DNA of 43,065 nt. Source: Lachnospiraceae bacterium. GTDB taxonomy: Bacteria; Bacillota; Clostridia; Lachnospirales; Lachnospiraceae. Below, in pieces: positions 34,019-42,590 of the stretch. The notes under the pieces are model-generated. The model made no database searches. It saw nothing but the letters and a program-made list of their open reading frames with translations, and had not been told where the DNA came from. Location of the stretch: NCBI GenBank assembly GCA_009774245.1, contig VSNM01000048.1:1-43065 (forward strand). The letters run 5' to 3'. How positions within the stretch are numbered: position 1 is the first letter of the stretch; each line of letters opens with the position of its first letter. Made by a program: the position numbers and the translations under genes.

Positions 34019-34078
34019 CTCCAATTTGTTAGAGTGTGTTTGAAAAATGCTTTCTGTCAGATGTATATCACAATTTGT
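34019..34078 (-). repeat. Duplicated upstream region of the permease gene, copy 2
   Basis: Followed on the minus strand (34018-33970) by GGAGGGAAACAATCAACAG, which mirrors the permease RBS and first codons with the ATG changed to ATC: a stub of a second permease gene. Confidence 0.75.
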
Positions 34079-34997
34079 GGGAGATTTGCACCAAATGATT
34101 AGAGTCGCTGCCAGATGACGTACGAATCTCTGCGCGTTTTTTGGCATTTGTGTAAATCATCTCGATGTCTGTGGTGCTTCTCGTATAGTCCATATTGTGG
34201 GCAAGCAGCAGACTTGTCAGCTCCCGCTCCTTCTCCTCTGTCTCACAGGGCAGGGCAATCAGATGCGCGGGCGACGCCAGCTTTTCATACGATTGGAAAA
34301 GCGCTTCCTTCTCCTTAGAATATTTCAGAATAATCACCGCCCTGCCACAGTATTTGCGAAACAGCTCTTCCTTTTTCCCGTAATCGATCACCCGTCCTTT
34401 GTCCAGGATCAGCAGCTTGTTCGCAAGCTGTTCAAGCTCTTCATAGTAGTGTGAGACGATGCATAGGCTTGCGTCCTTGCCCTGATACCATGAGACCATT
34501 TTTTCCACCAATTTCTGCCTTGTCTCAAAGTCCAGTCCCGAAGTCACTTCGTCATAAAAAGTCAACTGCGCGTCCTGCATCATTACCATGATGATCGTGA
34601 ACCGCTGTTTCTGACCACCTGACAGCCTGCTGTACTTTTTCCGCAGACAGTCCTCGAACTCAAAGTACTGGATTAACTCCTGCAGTCTCTGGTTGCGTGA
34701 TATCTTTGTCTGCAGAATCGCCTCCATGATATGTCTCGTCGCCATGGCGTCCGTGTACTCGTTGAACTGCATATGCGTCGCGATCTGTTCCATCGTGAGC
34801 CTGGTGCGGATACTTCCCTGATAGTTCACAAGTCCTAAGATACTCCTGATCAGCGTACTCTTGCCCGCGCCGTTGGAACCGATGATTCCCACCCGGTCGC
34901 CCTCCTCGATCAGAATGGGGGAATCAATCTGCAGGGCGATGTCCTTTCCATAACGCACTATCAGATTTTCAACCGACAATAATACTTCTCTTTCCAT
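34068..34997 (-). CDS. ABC transporter ATP-binding protein
   Basis: 309 aa. Walker A 'GSNGAGKSTL' near residue 39, signature 'LSGGQKQR', Walker B 'LTFYDEVTSGLD', H-loop 'IVSHYYEEL'. The C-terminal 90 residues extend beyond the nucleotide domain. RBS GCGAGGAG. With the ABC-2 permease it forms an exporter, possibly for a drug or peptide; the two-component genes 2 kb upstream may control it but no shared site was seen. Confidence 0.92.
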   Translation of the reverse strand: MEREVLLSVENLIVRYGKDIALQIDSPILIEEGDRVGIIGSNGAGKSTLIRSILGLVNYQGSIRTRLTMEQIATHMQFNEYTDAMATRHIMEAILQTKISRNQRLQELIQYFEFEDCLRKKYSRLSGGQKQRFTIIMVMMQDAQLTFYDEVTSGLDFETRQKLVEKMVSWYQGKDASLCIVSHYYEELEQLANKLLILDKGRVIDYGKKEELFRKYCGRAVIILKYSKEKEALFQSYEKLASPAHLIALPCETEEKERELTSLLLAHNMDYTRSTTDIEMIYTNAKKRAEIRTSSGSDSNHLVQISHKL

Positions 34998-35117
34998 AAA
35001 TCTCCTCGCTTTCCCAAATGTATTCCTGACCTTTCGGTGTAATCATATCATAACAGCTTTACATGAATTTCTTATGAAGTCTGTATATAAATATAATGAA
35101 TCATCACCTTTCATACT

Positions 35118-35154
35118 GAAAATACCATGGAACATTGCGCCCCATGGTATTTTT
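35118..35154 (-). terminator. Terminator of the decaying three-gene operon
   Basis: AAAATACCATGG pairs with CCATGGTATTTT with T-runs on both sides. It starts right at the end of the frame that continues past the TGA at 35279. Confidence 0.85.
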
Positions 35155-35278
35155 AATAATAATCTATCGCCTTTATTTGCTCGATGTCAAACATCAGCCG
35201 GACTCTTTCCGCCAGTTTTTCTGGCAATCTTTTATCACAATGGCTTTCCTCCGCATATTTTCTGATTACAGAAGTGTT

Positions 35279-36031
35279 TCATTGGACACATGATGGTGAT
35301 TTTCCTTTTAATGGTAAATGACAGTCAGCGCACATTAGATTATTCCCCGTTGCCTCCCAGCATTTATCGTCTGGACACTCCGACGTACAATCCGTTGTCC
35401 AGAACACAGACCATTTTCCCTTTAAAATATAATGATGTACTGCTTTTATATAGTCCTTTCTCCCAAATTTTTGTATGCTGCTGATTACTGCCTCTTCCAT
35501 CATATCAGCATATATCCGTTCTGTCGTACTGCATTTTAAACCATTTTGTTTCATCAGTTCTTTTAATTCCCTTGCATGTCCCAAACCGTATAGATTCGCA
35601 TGCTGTCTCAAAATACTATAGTTTTCTATGTTTGACAATTTGGGAAAGAATGATAATACTGCCGGGGAATTGATAACAAGCTGCTCAAAACATATGCAAT
35701 TAACCAGATGAAAATTTTCATGCTCCTCCACAATGCCTTGTATCAGTTCTATTTCATTTCCAACTTCAATATTATCCATAACATTATCAATACATATGAT
35801 ATATGTATTATCCTTTGAGCAATCCGAGTATTCCTCACTCGTCAAAATCTGCAAAAACTTCCTGTTTTTTGATATACCGATTTTATAAATGCCATCTACG
35901 GGTATTTCCCCTGTCAGCTCATAGATCTCCGCAGGTGTTACCATATGATATATTTCTTTTAGCACATGCTCCGAAATGAGCGACCAGAAATAATAACCAC
36001 TTTCCCCATCTTCACATAATAGATACCTCAT
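35279..36031 (-). CDS. Hypothetical protein, third gene of decaying ATPase operon (probably cut short by TGA)
   Basis: 250 aa from ATG 36031 (AAGGAG 7 bases upstream, overlapping the ATPase stop). Mixed alpha/beta, no membrane span. Near the end five Cys ('CTSECPDDKC', 'CADC') could bind zinc. After the TGA the same frame stays open for 41 more codons ('SVIRKYAEESHCDKRLPEKL') and ends in TAA right at the terminator, so the ancestral protein was likely about 292 aa. Family not recognised. Confidence 0.6.
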   Translation of the reverse strand: MRYLLCEDGESGYYFWSLISEHVLKEIYHMVTPAEIYELTGEIPVDGIYKIGISKNRKFLQILTSEEYSDCSKDNTYIICIDNVMDNIEVGNEIELIQGIVEEHENFHLVNCICFEQLVINSPAVLSFFPKLSNIENYSILRQHANLYGLGHARELKELMKQNGLKCSTTERIYADMMEEAVISSIQKFGRKDYIKAVHHYILKGKWSVFWTTDCTSECPDDKCWEATGNNLMCADCHLPLKGKSPSCVQ

Positions 36032-36042
36032 GACCAAACTCC

Positions 36043-36469
36043 TTAATCTGCGTATCTCAGATATATTTTTTTATGCTCGGAATCTTTTTTCAGTTTTGCC
36101 CTTTCTATATAATCAAATACGAGTTCACGAACCAACGCTCTTGCAATAATCAGAAAATAACTGGAACCGTTGTCAAATATGTTTTGCACTAAATCCGGCC
36201 TTTCAGTAAAAAGTATGTCCGCCTCATCTATGATAAAAAGAGTATTCTTTTCTGTAAATGTCTCCGTTGTCCCCTCTGTACCATTCACAACAATTACCGC
36301 TATAGGGTTATCGTTCTCGATATCGATCACAGGATTTATACCTAAATCCTTACTTACTTTCAGTGAGGATATCAATGCATTACACAGGTATGTTTTTCCT
36401 GCCCCACTATTATCGGACAGTTTTGTAAAACGTTATTGCAAATCGATGTGGAATGTCACTCCATCTGTT
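36043..36469 (-). pseudogene. AAA-type ATPase with an in-frame stop
   Basis: Reading from 36469: 'FKTDGVTFHIDLQ', TAA at 36435-36433, 'RFTKLSDNSGAGKTYLCNAL' (P-loop GAGKT), then 'KNTLFIIDEADILF' (Walker B) and a C-terminal ~50 aa ending 'KKIYLRYAD'. No ATG precedes the part before the stop. A shorter product could start at ATG 36375 but would lack the P-loop. ATPase of this compact form would be about 140 aa. Lies 11 bp before the next gene. Confidence 0.65.
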
Positions 36470-36982
36470 TTAAAATGAATGATTGGGTGCATACAATTTT
36501 CCTCCCAGGGAAGCCAAGTCCGACAACGCTTTAATTCTGTAAGTATTATTTACCAAGATATCTGCATACTTATTGCACAATATGGCATAATTGCGAGTCA
36601 GAAAATAAACATCTGTCCCTTTTACCTCATCAATCAACTGCTCCATTACATTATTGCCGCAGCTTGTGATATCAAAATACAAATCCTGCCTGTTATTTTT
36701 GATGAACCACCGGATTACTAACAATGTCTTCAATCCCCTTGAAAGGTTGACTGTAGAGGTAACGCAGTCCATAAAATTTGTGATTGTATTATTTCCCTGA
36801 TACCGTGCCTGATCTATAATCCACATCAAATCGGCATCCCTGCTGTCAACCTCATCATTCATAACGGTATTTCTAAACAGATCTTCTATGTTTGTCTTAT
36901 ATTTTTGTCTGTCCGTTTCATAACAATAAGTGTTTATATAAATCACCTGGATCTCATCTCCCCTCCGCTTTCTAATCCCCAT
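36470..36982 (-). CDS. Hypothetical protein, first gene of decaying ATPase operon
   Basis: 170 aa from ATG 36982, or 158 aa from GTG 36946, which has the better RBS (GGAGGGGAG). 'DADLMWIIDQARYQGNNTIT' and 'FDITSCGNNVMEQLIDEVKGTDVYFLTRN' suggest an alpha/beta nucleotide-type or PIN-like fold, but no motif is firm. Its stop overlaps the start of the ATPase frame. Family not recognised. Confidence 0.6.
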   Translation of the reverse strand: MGIRKRRGDEIQVIYINTYCYETDRQKYKTNIEDLFRNTVMNDEVDSRDADLMWIIDQARYQGNNTITNFMDCVTSTVNLSRGLKTLLVIRWFIKNNRQDLYFDITSCGNNVMEQLIDEVKGTDVYFLTRNYAILCNKYADILVNNTYRIKALSDLASLGGKLYAPNHSF

Positions 36983-37041
36983 TATACCCCTAGAATGTTA
37001 CAATTACAAATTTTTGTCTGCATTTTTGGCAGATTTTTCAA

Positions 37042-38712
37042 TCATAAGGAATGATCAAAGCAAATCGTCGTGACCACGCCGTCCGGCTGGTTCTGAATGT
37101 CGATCTTCATTCCAAGCTTTTTGGCATAGTATGCCGCGATGTACAGTCCAAGCCCGTGGCTGTTGATCCGCCTGTCCGTCTTTTCGTGGTTTCCGCTGAC
37201 AAACGGCTCGAAAATATGGGGCAGGATATCCACATCAATCTGGATTCCAGTATTTTTTATCCACAATTTCTGTCCGGTCAGCACGATTTGTACACATTCT
37301 TTCGGCGGTGTATAATTCACGACATTGGAAAAAATATTGTCTAAAATCTGCGCAAACAGCGCCTCGTCTGTCTCTATAAAAACACTTTCCAGACCTTCCA
37401 CAGAAACCTCAAGCTGCCGGTCTGCAATGGCAATGCGGTAGGTCTCCAGTTTTGTTTCCAGCAGCTTTCTAAGCTCTGTCCTCTGTATGTCCACCGTCTC
37501 GCCGCAATGGTTTAAGTACAGGATATCCTCCACCATTTTTTTCATCGAAAGAAGTTGTTCTTTCACTTTTGGTAGATACGTTTCGGTGTCCTGATATTTT
37601 CCGATCTTGTTCTTCATGCCGTCCACGAGCAGGAGCGCCGCGGAAATCGGTGTTTTGAGCTGATGGGAGGACGCCCGTAGCAGCACTTCCTGCCGCTTAT
37701 TTTCCTCGGCGAGCGCTTGGTTCTTCTCCGCGAGTTCCTCGTACTTTGCCTGGATTGTCTGATAAAGCGCGTCGATCGTCACCGCGAGCGTGCCGATCTC
37801 GTCTTTTCTGAGTGAGATCGCATCTGACAATCCCTGTCCCTGATCTCCAATCGGCTGACGAAATCCGCGGCTGTTTTTCATCTGCTCTGTGTGCTGTACG
37901 AGGTGCTCGATCGGTGCGACAATTCCCCGCGAATAAATCCGGGAAAACAGCAGCACGAGCAAAAAAATGACGGCGCCAAGCATCGGCAAACTTTGAAATA
38001 CAATCGGTCTGATCTCGTTCATGTCCGGCGTCACGACGGGCAGAAAGGTCAGGATCAGATTCCCCTCCGTCCGCTGCACCGCGATATAATTGATATACCG
38101 GCTGCTGCGATCCTCCACGCCCATCTCGAAAACGATAAAGTCATCGGACACGCGATGTACTTTCCTGTACTCATTGACATACGCGTTTTCCATACTCTGC
38201 CGCTCGAGAATTTGTATCTGAAATGGCATACTGACCGTTTCCGGTATCATTTTCTGAAAGGTATCTCCAAGCACTGCTCCCCACGCTTCTGCCTTCCCGG
38301 CAAACAATTCGTTAAACTTGTCTGCGGAATACGTACTGCCTTCGCCGTCATTCTGGTTATATGCCTTTGATAAGCTGCGGAACTCGGCAAATAGTTCCCT
38401 GATTTCTGAATCCGTCACCTCGATTTTCACGGAGAAAAACTTTGTGGCAAGGTAGATGCTGTCCTCCGCGTCGGGTATCTTTATGGAGAAACACGCTGTC
38501 GGATTTTTCACCTGCACATCGGCATAGCTGCCCCTCTGTACATACATTTTATGTTGCGCTTTTACGGACTGGAGATTCTGCTCCATCGTATAATCCACGT
38601 AGAGGGAGGGCAGCATATACACGAAATATCCCACCAGAAAAGTGAGCATGCACCCTGCCAGAACCATACTGTAAAATAGGTTTCGTCCCCCTAACTTAAT
38701 TCCTGATTTCAT
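37042..38712 (-). CDS. Sensor histidine kinase
   Basis: 556 aa from ATG 38712 (GGAGG upstream). Span near 10-34, outside sensor about 35-240, second span 'PMLGAVIFLLVLLF', HAMP, then H-box 'SHQLKTPISAALLL', N-box 'NIFSNVVNYTP', and G-box 'HGLGLYIAAYYAKKLG'. Autophosphorylates the His and passes phosphate to the regulator encoded 22 bp upstream. Signal unknown; the large outer domain suggests an extracellular ligand. Confidence 0.94.
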   Translation of the reverse strand: MKSGIKLGGRNLFYSMVLAGCMLTFLVGYFVYMLPSLYVDYTMEQNLQSVKAQHKMYVQRGSYADVQVKNPTACFSIKIPDAEDSIYLATKFFSVKIEVTDSEIRELFAEFRSLSKAYNQNDGEGSTYSADKFNELFAGKAEAWGAVLGDTFQKMIPETVSMPFQIQILERQSMENAYVNEYRKVHRVSDDFIVFEMGVEDRSSRYINYIAVQRTEGNLILTFLPVVTPDMNEIRPIVFQSLPMLGAVIFLLVLLFSRIYSRGIVAPIEHLVQHTEQMKNSRGFRQPIGDQGQGLSDAISLRKDEIGTLAVTIDALYQTIQAKYEELAEKNQALAEENKRQEVLLRASSHQLKTPISAALLLVDGMKNKIGKYQDTETYLPKVKEQLLSMKKMVEDILYLNHCGETVDIQRTELRKLLETKLETYRIAIADRQLEVSVEGLESVFIETDEALFAQILDNIFSNVVNYTPPKECVQIVLTGQKLWIKNTGIQIDVDILPHIFEPFVSGNHEKTDRRINSHGLGLYIAAYYAKKLGMKIDIQNQPDGVVTTICFDHSL

Positions 38713-38734
38713 AGAATCCAAACCTCCATTTTTA

Positions 38735-39433
38735 TTATTCGCCCGCTGCCTCTTTGTCAAACTGATAGCCCACGCCGATCACGGTCTTGATGCATGAAAT
38801 GGGGAGCTTCTTGCGGAGGTTCTTGACATGGGCGTCGATAATCCTGTCATTTCCTATATAATCCTCATTAAAAATTCGCAGTATGAGCTGTTCCCTCGTA
38901 AACACCCTGTTTGGCTCGTTCAATAATGTCTGTAGCAGCAGATATTCGCTCAGTGTGAGCGGGAGTTTTTCATCTTGGTAATAGGCGCAGTAAGCCTCCT
39001 CCCGCAGGTATAGTCCCCGCTGCCCACTATCTGGCATGTCCTTTTCCGTGTAATTTTTGCGGGTGCGCCGCAGGATTGTCTCCATGCGCTTTAGTAAAAT
39101 AATCGGTGATACTGGCTTGATGACGTAATCGTCCGCGTATAGGTTAAACGCCTTTACCTGCGTCTTTTCGTCCTCCAGTGCGGTCAGCATGATCACTGCC
39201 GTCTCATTGCAGTGCTGCTGGATATACTCAAGCACTGCAAAGCCGTCCACACCCGGCACCATGATGTCAAGCACCGCAATGTCATAGGTATGATTTTTTA
39301 TGAGGTCGATTGCCGTATCGCCGCGCTCCGCAGCCGTCACTTCGTAGCCCGAGATTACCATATATTCTGTCAATACTTCCCTGATCGTGGGTTCGTCCTC
39401 CAGGAACAGGACTTTGTAGGTTGTTGCGTTCAT
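38735..39433 (-). CDS. OmpR-family response regulator
   Basis: 232 aa from ATG 39433 (GGGAGG upstream). Receiver: acidic pair Glu12-Asp13, phospho-acceptor Asp56 in 'YDIAVLDIMVPG', switch Lys in 'VIKPVSP'. C-terminal winged helix 'LTLSEYLLLQTLLNEPNRVFTREQLILRIF'. First gene of the pair with the kinase. Its upstream DNA from 39460 is a palindromic mobile element, so its native promoter may be displaced. Confidence 0.95.
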   Translation of the reverse strand: MNATTYKVLFLEDEPTIREVLTEYMVISGYEVTAAERGDTAIDLIKNHTYDIAVLDIMVPGVDGFAVLEYIQQHCNETAVIMLTALEDEKTQVKAFNLYADDYVIKPVSPIILLKRMETILRRTRKNYTEKDMPDSGQRGLYLREEAYCAYYQDEKLPLTLSEYLLLQTLLNEPNRVFTREQLILRIFNEDYIGNDRIIDAHVKNLRKKLPISCIKTVIGVGYQFDKEAAGE

Positions 39434-39459
39434 CGTTACCTCCCTATGCGTATTTTCTG

Positions 39460-39620
39460 GTATAATCCACACTAAATACCCTAATGTTTGGCGCAGAACA
39501 TTTTTCTGAGAGTGCTGCTGCCCAAACGCAGGCGTAGCGGTGGCTACGTCGAGGCTTGGGGAGTAGTGCTATCAGGAAAATAGGCAAGCGAAACATAGGG
39601 TTATTTAGTGCGGATTATAC
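39460..39620. mobile_element. 161-bp palindromic MITE-like element ahead of the response regulator
   Basis: Terminal inverted repeats GTATAATCC(A/G)CACTAAATA (19 bp, one mismatch), and the halves keep pairing inward (CTGAGAGTGCTGCTGCCCAA facing TTGGGGAGTAGTGCTATCAG) down to GCGTAGC/GCTACGT round a GGTG loop. It has no coding capacity. It ends 26 bp before the response-regulator start codon. Confidence 0.75.
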
Positions 39621-39920
39621 TAGCTGTAAACAAATAACTTGCGCAGGATATTTCTTTTTCTACCGTTTTTAAGTATAACACAAGGGTATGAATTTGATGT
39701 GAAGATTTGTTGAATCTCTGGATTTTCCTACAGTTCCTTATCGCAGACAGACTGCCCCAGAAGACATTCATTGTTCATAATTTTACTAATGAGTGCTCTA
39801 AAATTTGTGCTATTTTTTACATTTCAGGCAAATTTTTACATTTCGATTTGACAGGAAAACAGGATTCTGATATTTTATATGAATACATTTGCGCAGATGA
39901 TTATGAAGATTTATTTTTCT

Positions 39921-40003
39921 ACAGTTTCTAAGGAATTGTCAAGAAATAACTTGTTAATTTGACGCCGTATAAATGTTCAGTTATTTATTGACAGTTTCTA
40001 AGA
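39921..40003. repeat. ~80-bp palindromic element, copy 2
   Basis: TGTCAAGAAATAACTTG and CAGTTATTTATTGACA form arms, each next to ACAGTTTCTAAG. Same layout as 30913-30995. Confidence 0.6.
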
Positions 40004-40021
40004 AAGGACAGCACATTTTCA

Positions 40022-40903
40022 ATGAACCAGACACCCGCTAAAACTTTTAAAAACGCGACCGGAAAAATCGACTACACTATGACAAACGACTACATGTTCC
40101 GCGCCGTCCTGCAGGAAAACAAAAAAGTCCTGACAGGCCTCATCTGCTCGCTGCTCCATCTAAAGCGTTCCGACGTAAAGACCATCTTAATCCTCAACCC
40201 GATCGAACTAGTACAGCATTGCGCAAATAACAGTGAATACAGCACCTGCTATTTGCACCAGTCCTGCGTTGTCGTCAGTCAACAATGCCACCGCATTGCT
40301 TCCTTCCTCCGCCTTGTCCTGTCACAAATATCAGGCACTGTTTTTCACTGTTATTTAGGCAACGCTGTACTGGGAAAAGCGATTGACGACAAGGCTTATG
40401 TGCTTGATATCAAAATTCTGCTCAACAATGCACTGGTGATCAATCTCGAAATGCAGGTGCTGCGCCAGGATTTCTGGACTGACCGCTCCCTGCTCTATCT
40501 CTGCAGGGCATTTGACAATCTCGAAAAAGGTAATGATTATACTGCGATAAAACCAGCATACCATATTGGCATACTCGACTTCACTCCATTTCCAAAATAT
40601 CCTGAATTTTATGCCACCAACAAGATTTTAAATGTTAAAAAACATTATATTTATAATGACAAGTTTACCCTCCATGTGTTAGACTTGAATCAGATACACC
40701 AAGCGACCAAACAGGACAAAGCCCATGGTGCGGTACGTTACTGGTGCGAAGCACGTGAGGAAGGTGAACGCATCATGCTGACATATAAAAACATGCTCGC
40801 AAGAAAAGACAGCGAGCTTGCGGAGAAAAACAACAAGCTTGCGGAAAAAGACAGCGAGCTTGCCACGTTGCAAGCCCAGGTTGCTTCCCTCCAGGCCAGT
40901 TAA
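40022..40903 (+). CDS. Rpn/PD-(D/E)XK nuclease family protein with a 54-aa in-frame insert
   Basis: 293 aa. 'MTNDYMFRAVLQENKKVLTGLI' is the usual start; 'GKAIDDKAYVLDIKILLNN' and 'VINLEMQV' hold the D and E-x-Q nuclease sites; 'DRSLLYLCRAFDNL' is also conserved. Family members join 'ILNPIEL' straight to 'GKAIDDK'; here 54 residues encoded by a 162-bp palindromic element lie between. The C-terminus has tandem heptads (AEKDSELAEKNNKL). Rpn proteins are recombination-promoting nucleases; whether this one still folds is unclear. Confidence 0.85.
   Translation: MNQTPAKTFKNATGKIDYTMTNDYMFRAVLQENKKVLTGLICSLLHLKRSDVKTILILNPIELVQHCANNSEYSTCYLHQSCVVVSQQCHRIASFLRLVLSQISGTVFHCYLGNAVLGKAIDDKAYVLDIKILLNNALVINLEMQVLRQDFWTDRSLLYLCRAFDNLEKGNDYTAIKPAYHIGILDFTPFPKYPEFYATNKILNVKKHYIYNDKFTLHVLDLNQIHQATKQDKAHGAVRYWCEAREEGERIMLTYKNMLARKDSELAEKNNKLAEKDSELATLQAQVASLQAS
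40210..40371. mobile_element. 162-bp MITE-like element inside the Rpn gene
   Basis: Terminal inverted repeats AGTACAGC(A/G)TTGC and, inward, AAATAACAGTGAA facing TTCACTGTTATTT; further inside TATTTG and CAAATA again pair. Length is a multiple of three and there is no stop in the gene's frame. Confidence 0.85.
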
Positions 40904-40946
40904 AACAACAGAAAAACGAATAACAGAGCAAAAATGTGCGCATCAT

Positions 40947-41123
40947 TTATTTTCCTTTGACATCAATCCAGCCGTACCTTCGCATCTCCTCCCGGAATGC
41001 GCTTCTGCCGGAATAGGCATTTTTAGAGGCAATATACACCGTATACTCTCCATAATAGTTTCTGCGGTTTGCGTTCATAATTCCCTCAGTTCTTTTTTCA
41101 AGCAGACCAGCTATCTTTTTCAT
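40947..41123 (-). pseudogene. C-terminal remnant of an unknown gene
   Basis: Minus-strand frame from ATG 41123: 'MKKIAGLLEKRTEGIMNANR', 'YYGEYTVYIAS', 'SAFREEMRRYGWID'. It reads like the last part of a larger protein. In another frame just upstream (41187-41120) 'DPKKWGKAFFETIRAP' seems to be the preceding piece, so there is a frameshift. I recall this ending from large Lachnospiraceae hypothetical proteins but cannot name the family. Confidence 0.5.
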
Positions 41124-41188
41124 GGCGCGCGGATGGTTTCAAAAAACGCTTTCCCCCATTTTTTAGGATCAGGCACAACACCTGCTTT

Positions 41189-42511
41189 TTAAGGGTTATA
41201 GCTGGTATCTGCACAACACGATTTGATTTCCTCCACCGCGTAAAGCGGGAGATTGACGAGCCAGTCTTCTTTTCTGTAATCCGCCATCGAGGTGCGGACG
41301 GAAATCTTCGGTTTGAATTTCTCGCGGTATGTTTTCAGGCTTTTTGCCTTTAAGTTAACTTCCGCCTTAACTTCTACAGGTATGACCTCCCCATCGGTGT
41401 CAAGCACAAAATCAACCTCGCAGGAACCGCGGTCGTTGGTATAATAATACACGCCCATGTCCTTGATTGTCCGTAACTGCTGACATACATACTGCTCTGT
41501 CAGCGCCCCCTTAAATTCGGTAAACAGGTCATTTCCGTCAAGCAGAGTGCGCTGATTCAGCCCAACCATGCAGCCGAGAAGTCCGATATCGACGACAAAC
41601 AACTTGAATGCCTTCAGATCTTCATAAGCTTTCAGCGGGATTCCCGGCGCGTTTACACGGCTGACCTTGTGGGCAAGCCCGCAGTCACACAGCCACATGA
41701 TCGCTGTCTCATAATCCTTTGCGCGCGCGCCCTCACGCACAAGCCCATAGATGAATTTCCTGTTCTCTTTTGCCAATTGGGAAGGAATACTGTTCCATAT
41801 CATACGGATTTGGGGGACGATATTGTTTGGGGCGTGTTTGGAAAAATCCTGTTCGTAAGCCGTCAGTATGCGTTTCTGGATTTCCCGTGCCTCGTTAAAA
41901 TCCTTTTCCTCCGAAAAGCTCTGCACCACCTCCGGCATGCCGCCGATAAAATAATACTGCTTGAGCGCATCGATATAAGTCTGCCGAAAGGACGTAATCA
42001 TCGGATAGTCCTGACTGTCGAGCAACTCGGCAAAGCGCCCGCCTGTCACTGCCATCAGAAACTCCCTGAACGACAACGGATATAAGTTTAGGAAATCAAC
42101 CTTCCCCACGGGAAAGGACGTTCCTTCATGCAGGGCGATTCCGAGCATGGAACCGGCGCAGACAATATGGTATTGTGGTGCATTTTCATAAAAGTATTTG
42201 AGTGCGGACAGCGCCCGCGGCACTTCCTGCACCTCGTCAAATATCAAAAGCGTGTCGTCAGGGACAATCTTTCTGCCCGTGTACAATTCTATTCCCATAA
42301 TCAGGCGGTCGATATTCAGGTCAGAGGCAAACAGCTCCGCCATCTGGGAATTGGAATCAAAATTGATATACACCGTGTCCGCATATGCCCTGCTGCCAAA
42401 TTCCCTCATCAGCCAGGTCTTCCCAACCTGCCTTGCACCCTCGATAATCAGCGGCTTACGGCGCCTGCTCTCCTTCCACTTGTAAAGCGATTCCATCGCG
42501 ATACGTTCCAT
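41189..42511 (-). CDS. AAA ATPase with C-terminal DUF4143 domain
   Basis: 440 aa from ATG 42511 (GGGGAGG upstream). 'PLIIEGARQVGKTWLMREFG' is the P-loop (GARQVGKT), 'DDTLLIFDEVQEVP' is Walker B, 'AGSMLGI' sensor-like. The C-terminal 'GALTEQYVCQQLRTI', 'YYTNDRGSCEVDFVLDTDGEVIPVEVKA' is the DUF4143 nuclease-like domain (D and ExK). Very common in gut Clostridia and Bacteroidetes; function not settled. Confidence 0.93.
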   Translation of the reverse strand: MERIAMESLYKWKESRRRKPLIIEGARQVGKTWLMREFGSRAYADTVYINFDSNSQMAELFASDLNIDRLIMGIELYTGRKIVPDDTLLIFDEVQEVPRALSALKYFYENAPQYHIVCAGSMLGIALHEGTSFPVGKVDFLNLYPLSFREFLMAVTGGRFAELLDSQDYPMITSFRQTYIDALKQYYFIGGMPEVVQSFSEEKDFNEAREIQKRILTAYEQDFSKHAPNNIVPQIRMIWNSIPSQLAKENRKFIYGLVREGARAKDYETAIMWLCDCGLAHKVSRVNAPGIPLKAYEDLKAFKLFVVDIGLLGCMVGLNQRTLLDGNDLFTEFKGALTEQYVCQQLRTIKDMGVYYYTNDRGSCEVDFVLDTDGEVIPVEVKAEVNLKAKSLKTYREKFKPKISVRTSMADYRKEDWLVNLPLYAVEEIKSCCADTSYNP

Positions 42512-42556
42512 ATAAACACCTCCCCGATTCAGATTGTGGCTTGTGTGCATCACATT

Positions 42557-42590
42557 ATACTGGGCAGTCAGTCTTTTCGACCGCCAGTAC
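42557..42590. repeat. Short palindromic repeat, copy 2
   Basis: See 1746-1778; shares the TTTCGACCG core and half-sites. On the minus strand it carries TATAAT, a possible -10 for the ATPase gene. Confidence 0.5.

Larger units (their letters stand above)
39434..40021. other. Intergenic region made largely of small mobile elements
   Basis: MITE-like element 39460-39620, a stretch 39625-39660 with a CTTGCGCA sequence also seen near 42643, AT-rich unassigned DNA to 39920, and a palindromic repeat 39921-40003 before the Rpn gene. Confidence 0.55.

Noticed and set aside
39707..39931. Possible small gene on the plus strand
   Set aside because: No RBS, low-complexity AT-rich sequence that runs into the palindromic repeat.
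40818..40890. CRISPR-like repeat in the Rpn gene end
   Set aside because: The repeated AAAGACAGCGAGCTTGC units encode coiled-coil heptads; there are no spacers.
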